DNA from: Bacteroidales bacterium UBA4333
GTDB taxonomy: Bacteria > Bacteroidota > Bacteroidia > Bacteroidales > Paludibacteraceae
Direction of reading: 5' to 3'
Assembly: GCA_002394335.1 (NCBI GenBank)
Contig: DGTP01000006.1
Location: 1 to 64,000 of the forward strand
DNA length: 64,000 bases
Shown here: positions 43,143-50,194 of the stretch, piece by piece
How the letters are laid out: each line of letters starts with the position of its first letter
Numbering within the stretch: the stretch's first letter is position 1
Program-made: the position numbers and the translations under genes
The notes under the pieces: model-generated
Told to the model about the DNA's origin: nothing
Seen by the model: only the letters and a program-made list of their open reading frames with translations
The model's database searches: none

Positions 43143-45928
43143 TATTCTACTATATTTCCCAAAACGGAGTATTTAACGTCGTTGCGCAGTACAAACACTT
43201 TGCCGTTTTCGATTATTTTCGTTGCTTCATTACTGACTGCGGTGTTCTCGATACCCTCTTTCGGAGTTTCGCCGGCTTTCAAGCCGAAACCGCCACGCGC
43301 ATTGGCTTTACGGATGGTATATTCACATCCTTCCGGCCAGATCTCTATCCCCTTTACAATATATGGTGTTTTCGTTTCCTTACATTCAATCAGATAGATA
43401 CCATTGGGGTCTATATTATCATCCTCTGCCACAGCCTGTGTTGCATCAGCCTTTGCCGTTGCAGCCCAGTCGCCGAGAGTGTATTCCATCGTGTAAGCCG
43501 CAGCCTGCTCCGCACTCAGAACAGTCTCAATGTCTTTCGTTGCATTGCCGCTCTTCGTATCCACGAAAGTAACCACATTGCTTGCCGGAGTCAGCACCGT
43601 TCCGTCTGCCAGATGCGTGTTATACTCTCCGAACTTAGGCCAGGCATTGGCGTTCATCAGCTCTTTGGTCCAACGAGCGATCTTGCCGTCCGCGCTCTCA
43701 AAACTGAACTCGCCTGCACTGTAGTCCACTGTCGTATTCAGGAACGCTACACTCGGTGTGTTGTTCCATGCGCGACCCATACTTACGGTCGGGCACTCGC
43801 TCTTGACAGTACAGCCTTCGAACACATAACCCTTGTCCGTTGCAGGACCGTTGTTAGCCGTCAGTGCGTCGCTGCCGCCGCCGTTCGACGAACGCTTCTC
43901 GCAGTACAACAGGTTGTTCTTGAAATAAACGCTACCGTCGCCGCAGATGAAATCAACCGTTCCGTGGATCTCGCAGTCCTCGAAGTACTTCACGGCTCCT
44001 TGCAGGTTGCTATAGTACGTATCCTGATAACTCAGCAGACGCACGTTCTTGCAAACGGTCTGCGTTCCCTGATCCCACAGAGCCACAGCGCGGCCGTTGT
44101 TGTTCTTGTAGTAATCCAGCGCATTCTGGATCGTCAAGTCCTGCAGGTACGTGTTCTTCACGTTCTTGTTGATCTTGATCGTTGCGGTCTTGTCGATACT
44201 CTCCTTCATTGCGTCCGGAGCGTTCTTGATAATCGTTCCTTCCATCGACTGACCGATGATAGCGATATTGTCTTTTGCAATCGTCGTCAATACGGTCTCG
44301 CCCAAGTCATAGGTGCCGTTCGGCAGGAAGATCTTGTCGCCGCTTTCTGCTTGTACCAGTGCTAACAGGAACGATGCCACGTCGCCTGCCGGAACCATAA
44401 AGTAACCTGTTTCCTCATCTTTCTCCAGGAAATCCAGCACATTATATACCACAATCTTGTGGATATACTGTTTAGTTGTCCAGCTCAGGGTCAGCGTTGT
44501 TGCATCGCCCGTATATTTGAACGAATACTCGGTGCCGTCAGGTGTAGCTGTAGCACCTTCCGTTCCGTTCTTTACTACACGGGTCCGCCCGATCTCTGTC
44601 TCGCCGTTGCTCAAGATCACGTCGCCTGTCTCCGAATAGGTGCAAAGCGTCACATTCACAATCGCATTGCCTGCCACCTGAATCTCGATGTTTCCGTCGG
44701 CATTGAAATACCAACCATGGGTGTTGTAATAACTACCGCCGTTCGCCGTTACGGTCTCATGGTCCTCCGGATAAAAGATAGCCGAAGCGAAATCATACGT
44801 CTGCACGCTTCCGATAGTTGCCGTCTCAAACGGAGTAACCTTTGCCTGGATAGTGGTGTTGCCGGTGATAGCATCGCCTTCTTGTGCTTTCTTGCCGCTT
44901 GTGTAGAACCAGCCGCGGAACACATTACCCTCGCCTACTGCCGGGAGGTCATTCTCGTCATAGGGGATAGTAGTCAGCGTAGCACCCTCATAGGTTTCAA
45001 AACTACCGATCTTCTTGCCGTTCTGGTCTTTGTAGATCACCTCGCAAGGAGTAATCTCTGTTGCCTCGGCAAAGAGATAAGGCAGATATGTCTGGCTTCC
45101 CAATTCAAAAGTCAGTGTACCTGCATCGCCCGTATAAACATAGATCAGGTTCTGTGCGAAGTTACCTTCCGTCTCACCGCAAGCGGCTTTGTTGCTGAAG
45201 GTAGCAAAATCCACGCCGTCTTTCTTGATATTGATCGGGGTGTTGCTGAATTGGCATGCACCCAAAGTGAACTTCACCGGACCTTCAACCGGGACAGTAA
45301 TCGTACCGCCTTGAATACCATGCTGACCGCCGTTATAATTTGTTCCATCTACACTCACGCCCTCAGGCAGAATGCCGCCTTCCGGCAGAAGTACCTTATA
45401 CGGATTAGCACGGAACTCTATCTTGAAGTCCGTGAACGTACGCGGAACATTCTCTATAAACTGAACTTTGGTAAGACAAGTCTCCGTGTTCAGCAGACGT
45501 TTGATATAGATATTGTTCTGCGTCTCGCTCAACTCAACAATCGCTGTTCCAAGTTCCGCAAACTCTGCGGTCTGTGCGATCGAAGTGGTAGCCGCTGCCG
45601 TCTCGCCTTCCCATGTAAAGAGCTCCAACGAAGCTTTGTTCGTGCCGCTGCGCGGACCGTAAGTCAGTTTCAGTTTACCGGCTACGGCTGCTTTCGTGAA
45701 ATAAGCATAACCGCTACTGTTCAGTTTGATTCCATACAGACCGTTGTTCTTTCCCGGTCCGTCATTAATGTTGCTTCCGTAATACAACTTAGCATCGGGA
45801 TTGCCCGCCATTTCTACCGGGCTACCGCTCGGAGCTGCCTCTGTAAAATCCCACAGCAGGTCATTCTCCCCTGCCCACATGACTGTGCTCAACAGAGCCG
45901 CCGCCATCAGTGTGAAAATCTTTTTCAT
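43142..45928 (-). CDS. Multidomain CE8 pectinesterase
   Basis: 928 residues with signal peptide MKKIFTLMAAALLSTVMWA. The first 500 residues are beta-rich accessory domains, including an InlB-like repeat segment (VIYKDQNGKKIGSFETYEGATLT). From about 510 to 760 is a pectin methylesterase beta-helix with QDTYYSNLQG, GTVDFICGDG and MGRAW, the CE8 motifs (two Asp, Arg). The tail ends KVFVLRNDVKYSVLGNIVE, resembling the C-terminal sorting tails of this phylum. It demethylates pectin outside the cell or on its surface, complementing the GH28. The promoter is at 46067-46098, leaving a long 5' UTR with repeat array 1. Confidence 0.88.
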   Translation of the reverse strand: MKKIFTLMAAALLSTVMWAGENDLLWDFTEAAPSGSPVEMAGNPDAKLYYGSNINDGPGKNNGLYGIKLNSSGYAYFTKAAVAGKLKLTYGPRSGTNKASLELFTWEGETAAATTSIAQTAEFAELGTAIVELSETQNNIYIKRLLNTETCLTKVQFIENVPRTFTDFKIEFRANPYKVLLPEGGILPEGVSVDGTNYNGGQHGIQGGTITVPVEGPVKFTLGACQFSNTPINIKKDGVDFATFSNKAACGETEGNFAQNLIYVYTGDAGTLTFELGSQTYLPYLFAEATEITPCEVIYKDQNGKKIGSFETYEGATLTTIPYDENDLPAVGEGNVFRGWFYTSGKKAQEGDAITGNTTIQAKVTPFETATIGSVQTYDFASAIFYPEDHETVTANGGSYYNTHGWYFNADGNIEIQVAGNAIVNVTLCTYSETGDVILSNGETEIGRTRVVKNGTEGATATPDGTEYSFKYTGDATTLTLSWTTKQYIHKIVVYNVLDFLEKDEETGYFMVPAGDVASFLLALVQAESGDKIFLPNGTYDLGETVLTTIAKDNIAIIGQSMEGTIIKNAPDAMKESIDKTATIKINKNVKNTYLQDLTIQNALDYYKNNNGRAVALWDQGTQTVCKNVRLLSYQDTYYSNLQGAVKYFEDCEIHGTVDFICGDGSVYFKNNLLYCEKRSSNGGGSDALTANNGPATDKGYVFEGCTVKSECPTVSMGRAWNNTPSVAFLNTTVDYSAGEFSFESADGKIARWTKELMNANAWPKFGEYNTHLADGTVLTPASNVVTFVDTKSGNATKDIETVLSAEQAAAYTMEYTLGDWAATAKADATQAVAEDDNIDPNGIYLIECKETKTPYIVKGIEIWPEGCEYTIRKANARGGFGLKAGETPKEGIENTAVSNEATKIIENGKVFVLRNDVKYSVLGNIVE

Positions 45929-45967
45929 GTATAACAAATATTTTAAAGTTGATAATCTCTCTCTTTC

Positions 45968-46047
45968 TTACAGCACCGCGGTCCTACAGCGCAGCGATCC
46001 TACAGCGCAGCGATCTTACAGCGTAGCGGTCTTACACCATCGCGGTC
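45968..46047. repeat. 16-bp tandem array 1 (5 units)
   Basis: Five consecutive 16-bp units fitting YTACAGC-NNN-GCGRTC, with different centres: ACC, GCA, GCA, GTA, ATC (last unit reads TTACACC). The array lies between the pectinesterase promoter and its ATG, so it would be transcribed as 5' UTR. Confidence 0.88.
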
Positions 46048-46066
46048 CTACCTTCAAAATCGGGCG

Positions 46067-46098
46067 CAAAGTTACAAAAAATATTCGACATACGCAAA
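46067..46098 (-). promoter_or_regulatory. Promoter of pectinesterase-dapB-lepB operon
   Basis: On the minus strand TTTG (46095-46098), a 20-bp spacer and TAACTTTG (46067-46074). Transcription would start near 46060, giving a 5' UTR of about 130 bases that includes array 1. Confidence 0.78.
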
Positions 46099-46191
46099 TT
46101 TATTTGCATATTTCTCCAAAAACCCGCAACTATTGTCCCTTTCGCATTATTCTTCGTCCATTGCTCCGACATCAAATGCCGGCCCATCCTC

Positions 46192-46287
46192 TTACAGCGC
46201 AGTGGTCCTACAGCATCGCGGTCCTACAGCATCGCGGTCCTACAGCGCAGCGGTCCTACAGCGCAGCGGTCCTACAGCATCGCGGTC
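46192..46287. repeat. 16-bp tandem array 2 (6 units)
   Basis: Six consecutive 16-bp units of the same family, centres GCA, ATC, ATC, GCA, GCA, ATC. It lies between the two promoters and outside both predicted transcripts. Confidence 0.88.
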
Positions 46288-46301
46288 ATTTCTCGTTCTT
46301 C

Positions 46302-46356
46302 CATCGAATGCCCATCGTATGCTCATCGTATGCTCATCGAATGCTCATCGTATGCT
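46302..46356. repeat. 11-bp tandem array 3 (5 units)
   Basis: CATCGWATGCY in five perfect-length copies, just after array 2. The unit differs from the 16-bp family. Confidence 0.85.
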
Positions 46357-46473
46357 TCACCAGACGTGGAAGGGACAGCAAGGCGATACCACCCCGAAAT
46401 CTGATCAGCAATGCACATTTGTGAATAATTTTTCTTTATTTTCCCCCTCTTTGCTTGAAATTCTGCACTTTTA

Positions 46474-46505
46474 TTTGCATATTTCAAAAAAAAGCAGTAA
46501 TTTTG
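46474..46505 (+). promoter_or_regulatory. Promoter of MIP18-lpxH-mazG operon
   Basis: TTTG (46474-46477), a 20-bp spacer and TAATTTTG (46498-46505), 19 bp before the ATG at 46525. Confidence 0.82.
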
Positions 46506-46524
46506 CACCGCTATTTGTGCTGTT

Positions 46525-46836
46525 ATGAACGAATTCTTAGAACAAGAGGAACAGGTTCTCAGGATGCTCAAAACCGTTTTTGACCCCGAAATACCTGTCA
46601 ACATATACGATTTAGGGCTTATCTACGGCATTGACATCAATGACCGCACATGCACTATCACCATGACCCTCACTGCCCCGAGCTGTCCTGCCGGGGACTT
46701 CCTTGTCGAAGACATCCGCCAGAAAGTGGGAAGCGTGGACGGTATCGAGAATGTCATCGTCAATATCGTCTTCGAACCCGAATGGACCAAAGACATGATG
46801 TCCGAAGAAGCCAAACTCGAACTCGGAATGCTCTAA
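46525..46836 (+). CDS. MIP18/DUF59-family Fe-S assembly protein
   Basis: 103 residues. VFDPEIPVNIYDLGLIYGIDI and LTAPSCPAGDFLVEDIRQKV are the MIP18/SufT/PaaD signature, including the reactive Cys. Such proteins help mature Fe-S proteins. lpxH follows after 46 bp of AAATGA-rich spacer. Confidence 0.92.
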   Translation: MNEFLEQEEQVLRMLKTVFDPEIPVNIYDLGLIYGIDINDRTCTITMTLTAPSCPAGDFLVEDIRQKVGSVDGIENVIVNIVFEPEWTKDMMSEEAKLELGML

Positions 46837-46882
46837 AAAGCACAAATGAGAAAATGAGAAAATAAATAAATGAAAAAATAAC
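46837..46882. repeat. AAATGAG repeats in the MIP18-lpxH spacer
   Basis: The spacer consists mainly of AAATGAGA and AAATAAATGA words, like the one after ribE. Confidence 0.5.
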
Positions 46883-47722
46883 ATGATTTATTTTGTAAGC
46901 GACGCACACATCGGTTCCAAGGCCATCACACGGGGATGGGCGCATCAGAAGAAGTTTATCCAGCTCCTGAACAAACTCGGCGAAGACGCCGTAAGCATCT
47001 ACCTTATGGGAGACATCTTCGACTTCTGGTTCGAGTACTACACCAAGGACAAATCCAAAAAAGAATACCAGCCTCTCTTCCGCTGCATCCGCCACCTCGT
47101 GCGCAAGGGCGTACATGTACATTATTTTGTAGGCAACCATGACATGTGGACTTGGGGAGGACTCGCATCCATGACAGGCATGGAAGTGCACTTCGAGCCT
47201 ACCACCATCCGCCGCTACGGCAAGACCATCTATCTCGCTCACGGAGACGGAATAGTGCCCTTCGACTTGGAGAACCACTACCCCCGCGAAGCCCGGGCTC
47301 AGATACGCAAGTTCATGCGTCTTCGCCAAATCTTCCAGAACGAGTTCCTGCAGTTCCTTTTCCGCTGTCTGCCACCCGCTTGGGGAAACAAAATCGGCTA
47401 TACATGGGCTGCCAAAAGCCGCCAGAAAGAGTTCGACAACCCCTGTCCTTTCAAAGGCGAGAAAAACGAAGAACTCGTGCTCTTTGCCAAGGAAGAGGAA
47501 CGCCTCAAAAACCACCGCGACTACTACATCTTCGGACACCGCCATATCGAACTCGACTTCCAGCTGGAGTCCGGAAGCCGCGTCATCATCCTCGGCGACT
47601 GCTTCCGCCAGTGGACATACGCCTCCCTCAACAAGCACGGAGAACTCCAACTCCATAACTACGACGAGGAGCTGCAAGCAGAGAAAGAACAGCAAGCCGC
47701 TAACCCCGCACCCGAACAATGA
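46883..47722 (+). CDS. lpxH: UDP-2,3-diacylglucosamine diphosphatase (LpxH-like)
   Basis: 279 residues, calcineurin-like metallophosphoesterase. MIYFVSDAHIGS, YLMGDIFDFWFEY, FVGNHDMW, LAHGDGI and FGHRHIELDF carry the metal ligands. Cleaves UDP-diacylglucosamine to lipid X in lipid A synthesis. It overlaps mazG by 4 bp. Confidence 0.92.
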   Translation: MIYFVSDAHIGSKAITRGWAHQKKFIQLLNKLGEDAVSIYLMGDIFDFWFEYYTKDKSKKEYQPLFRCIRHLVRKGVHVHYFVGNHDMWTWGGLASMTGMEVHFEPTTIRRYGKTIYLAHGDGIVPFDLENHYPREARAQIRKFMRLRQIFQNEFLQFLFRCLPPAWGNKIGYTWAAKSRQKEFDNPCPFKGEKNEELVLFAKEEERLKNHRDYYIFGHRHIELDFQLESGSRVIILGDCFRQWTYASLNKHGELQLHNYDEELQAEKEQQAANPAPEQ

Positions 47723-48561
47723 GCACAAGAGAACAACAGCTCGCTGCCTTCGGGCGGCTGCTGGACATAATGGACGACCTGCGGGAGAAATGCCCGTGGG
47801 ATCATAAGCAGACGTTCGACTCACTCCGAGAGAACACCATCGAAGAGACCTACGAACTGGCGTCCGCCATTTCCAAAAAGGACATGACCGAGATCAGCAA
47901 AGAACTCGGAGATGTCCTTCTCCATGTCGTCTTCTACGCCAAGATGGGTTCGGAGAAGAAATGGAACTTCTCCGGTGCACCGCAAGAGGGTGCACCGCAA
48001 GAGTCTTTCGACATTGCCGATGTCTGCAACCGCCTCTGCGACAAACTCATCTTCCGTCATCCGCATGTCTATGGAGACGAAGCCGCTAAAAACGCAGAAG
48101 AAGTGAGTCACCTCTGGGAACAGGTCAAACTCAAAGAGAAAGGCGGTAACAAAACCGTCCTCGGCGGAATACCCGATTCACTGCCTGCACTCATCAAAGC
48201 CTACCGTATTCAGGACAAAGTCGCCAATGTCGGTTTCGACTGGGAGAAACGCGAAGATGTCTGGGACAAAGTCAAAGAAGAGATAGCCGAATTCGAAGCC
48301 GAAATGCGCACTCTGCCAAATGACCAAATGGTAAATGACCAAATGGTAAATGAATTCGGTGACTTGCTTTTCGCACTCATCAATGCCGCACGGCTTTACA
48401 AGATCCGTCCGGACAACGCCCTCGAGCATACCAACCTCAAGTTCATCCGCCGCTTCAACTATCTCGAATCCCGCGCCAAAGAGCAGGGACGTGACCTCAA
48501 AGACATGACCCTCGCCGAAATGGACGCCCTCTGGAACGAAGCAAAAGAACAGGAACACTAA
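47719..48561 (+). CDS. mazG: Nucleoside triphosphate pyrophosphohydrolase MazG
   Basis: 280 residues. It hydrolyses (d)NTPs to monophosphates. CPWDHKQTFDSLRENTIEETYEL is the MazG helix set with Glu ligands, and LGDVLLHVVFYAKMG is the EExxD partner. The second MazG domain holds FDWEKREDVWDKVKEEIAEF. Two in-frame perfect duplications sit in it: GAPQE-GAPQE (47974-48003) and NDQMV-NDQMV (48318-48347), both 15-bp units in surface loops. Confidence 0.95.
   Translation: MSTREQQLAAFGRLLDIMDDLREKCPWDHKQTFDSLRENTIEETYELASAISKKDMTEISKELGDVLLHVVFYAKMGSEKKWNFSGAPQEGAPQESFDIADVCNRLCDKLIFRHPHVYGDEAAKNAEEVSHLWEQVKLKEKGGNKTVLGGIPDSLPALIKAYRIQDKVANVGFDWEKREDVWDKVKEEIAEFEAEMRTLPNDQMVNDQMVNEFGDLLFALINAARLYKIRPDNALEHTNLKFIRRFNYLESRAKEQGRDLKDMTLAEMDALWNEAKEQEH
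47974..48003 (+). repeat. 15-bp x2 duplication in mazG (GAPQE)
   Basis: Two identical 15-bp units in tandem, read in frame as GAPQEGAPQE. Confidence 0.9.
48318..48353 (+). repeat. 15-bp x2.4 duplication in mazG (NDQMV)
   Basis: AAATGACCAAATGGT occurs twice, plus a partial copy. It encodes NDQMVNDQMVNE between the two halves of the protein. Confidence 0.9.
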
Positions 48562-48584
48562 CCCGGTCTATCCCGCTGTCACAC

Positions 48585-48611
48585 AAAAAAAACGAGCCCC
48601 TCAGAACTCGT
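48585..48611 (-). terminator. Terminator of tRNA-Leu
   Basis: Minus strand: stem ACGAG/CTCGT with a 10-base loop and a run of T, starting 3 bases after the tRNA 3' end. Confidence 0.7.
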
Positions 48612-48613
48612 TG

Positions 48614-48695
48614 TGCGGCATAAAAGACTCGAACTTTCACTCCTCGCGGAACCAGATCCTAAGTCTGGCGCGTCTACCAATTCCGCCAATGCCGC
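48614..48695 (-). tRNA. tRNA-Leu (anticodon UAG)
   Basis: 82 nt. Acceptor GCGGCAT/ATGCCGC pairs fully. The anticodon stem CCAGA/TCTGG encloses CTTAGGA, so the anticodon is TAG (48659-48661). A long variable arm (TCCGCGAGGA) marks the class II leucine tRNA, and TTCGAGT forms the T loop. CCA is not encoded. Confidence 0.95.
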
Positions 48696-48728
48696 CCGCG
48701 TTCGGCAGAATGTAACCGAAAACGGGTG

Positions 48729-48760
48729 CAAAGGTACGAAGATTTTTTGAATTATGCAAG
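48729..48760 (-). promoter_or_regulatory. Promoter of tRNA-Leu
   Basis: On the minus strand CTTG (48757-48760), a 20-bp spacer and TACCTTTG (48729-48736), 33 bp upstream of the tRNA. The -33 element overlaps the first codons of the divergent M16 gene. Confidence 0.7.
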
Positions 48761-50010
48761 AAAAAACGCAAACTTTTTATCATATTTTGCCAAATGGCGT
48801 CAAAATTGTCCATAAAAAGACGCCCTCGCCCGTTGCCTATGTCGGTGTAATGGTAGGAGCCGGCACCCGGCACGAACTGCCCGAAGAAAACGGCATAGCC
48901 CATTATATCGAGCATTGCGTATTCAAAGGTACCGCACAGCATTCCGCACGGCAGATCATCAGCAAAGTGGAAGGCATCGGAGGCGAAATCAACGCCTACA
49001 CCACCAAAGAGGAAACCACTTTCTATGCCGCCACACCCGTAGAACATATCACGCTCACCCTCCGTCTTATCAGCGAACTGGTGCTCTGCCCCACGTTCCC
49101 GAAAGCCGAAACCGACAAAGAGCTGTCTGTTATCCTGGACGAGATTGAGAGTTATAACGACTCGCCGTCCGAACTCATTTATGACGATTTTGAGGCGCTC
49201 CTCTTCGACGGAACACCGTTGGCGATGCCTATTCTCGGCACAAAGAAGTCACTCCGCGCCATAAGCCGCAACCCGCAGACACCTATAAATTGGGTGCGCG
49301 CGCACTACACTCCCGCGCGTATGGTGGTATTCTGTCAGGGAGATGTCTCTCCCGACAAGATCTTCCGCCTCGCCGAACAAGCATTCGCCCCCCTTGCTGC
49401 AACGCAGCCCTGCAGCGAAGCGCCCTTACAGCGAAGCGCTCCTACAGCGCCAGCGGTCTCACAGCGCCAGCGGTCCTACAAAAAACACACACATCAGGTG
49501 CACGCCATGCTCGGCGCCAAAGCCTATCCCTTGGGACACGAACTCCAACTGCCCCTGTATCTGCTCAACAATATCCTCGGCGGCGGAAGCCTCAACTCGC
49601 GCCTCAACCTCAGCCTGCGCGAGAAACGCGGTTTGGTCTATACCGTCGAGTCCGCCTATACTCCGCTAAGCGACACCGGCTACTGGTGTACCTATTTCGC
49701 GTGCGACAAAGAGGATCTCGCCGCCTGCGAACAACTCATCCGGGACGAACTCGACAGACTCTGTTCCTCGCCCCTGAGCGACGCCGCACTCCGACAAGCA
49801 CTCCGACAACTGCGCGGACAGATGGCTATCGCCGCACAAAACCAGGAGGCGTCCGCACTCGCCATGGCGAAATCAATGCTCTATTTCTCAACCGCTCCTA
49901 CGTGGCAGGAGACATTCGACAAAATAGCAGGAACCACACCCCGGACACTACTCCAAATCAGCCAAGAGACACTCTCTCCTGACAATTTGTACACCCTCAG
50001 ATACGAATAA
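48754..50010 (+). CDS. M16 family zinc peptidase
   Basis: 418 residues, no signal peptide. The inverted zinc motif is in GIAHYIEHCVFKGT (HxxEH), and the second Glu is in ELSVILDEIESYNDSPSE. The second domain carries the R/Y region LREKRGLVYTVESAYTPLSDTGYW. The linker between domains (residues about 219-243) contains an in-frame copy of the 16-bp repeat family, absent from the usual family sequence as I know it. It starts just after the divergent tRNA promoter. Confidence 0.92.
   Translation: MQEKTQTFYHILPNGVKIVHKKTPSPVAYVGVMVGAGTRHELPEENGIAHYIEHCVFKGTAQHSARQIISKVEGIGGEINAYTTKEETTFYAATPVEHITLTLRLISELVLCPTFPKAETDKELSVILDEIESYNDSPSELIYDDFEALLFDGTPLAMPILGTKKSLRAISRNPQTPINWVRAHYTPARMVVFCQGDVSPDKIFRLAEQAFAPLAATQPCSEAPLQRSAPTAPAVSQRQRSYKKHTHQVHAMLGAKAYPLGHELQLPLYLLNNILGGGSLNSRLNLSLREKRGLVYTVESAYTPLSDTGYWCTYFACDKEDLAACEQLIRDELDRLCSSPLSDAALRQALRQLRGQMAIAAQNQEASALAMAKSMLYFSTAPTWQETFDKIAGTTPRTLLQISQETLSPDNLYTLRYE
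49410..49480 (+). repeat. 16/17-bp repeat array inside the M16 gene
   Basis: Two 16-bp and two 17-bp units of the TACAGC-NNN-GCGGTC family (49410-49425, 49426-49441, 49442-49458, 49459-49475) plus a partial unit. The four full units total 66 bp, which preserves the frame. They encode SEAPLQRSAPTAPAVSQRQR. Confidence 0.85.
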
Positions 50011-50112
50011 CATCCATTTTGGTATTTTTCGTGCATAATTATACAACTTGAAGACAATTTTTGCACAAAATGCATATTTTTTGTCTATTTTTGCGGAAAA
50101 ATGCACAAAAAG

Positions 50113-50144
50113 TTTGCTCATATCAAAAAAAAGTTGTATCTTTG
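50113..50144 (+). promoter_or_regulatory. Promoter of susC operon
   Basis: TTTG (50113-50116), a 20-bp spacer and TATCTTTG (50137-50144), 50 bp before the SusC ATG. Confidence 0.82.
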
Positions 50145-50194
50145 TGCGCTTTTTGCATTTATGCGGAAATAATATACTGTAATTATTATATTTT

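Larger units (their letters stand above)
45929..46524. other. Gene-free 596-bp spacer with repeat arrays
   Basis: This divergent spacer holds two promoters (46067-46098 minus, 46474-46505 plus) and three tandem arrays (45968-46047, 46192-46287, 46302-46356). ORFs here are made of repeats and I do not call them. Confidence 0.75.

Noticed and set aside
43130..45934. 411- and 491-codon plus-strand frames opposite the CE8 gene
   Set aside because: The minus strand holds signal peptide, CE8 motifs and promoter. The plus frames are Cys/Arg/His-rich with no family signature.
45968..46287. CRISPR array
   Set aside because: Units are 16 bp with no unique spacers between them, and there are no cas genes in the window.
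45801..46528. Plus-strand ORFs made of QHRGPTA/QRSYSA-type repeats
   Set aside because: They result from reading the 16-bp arrays and cross promoter elements. No start context or family match.
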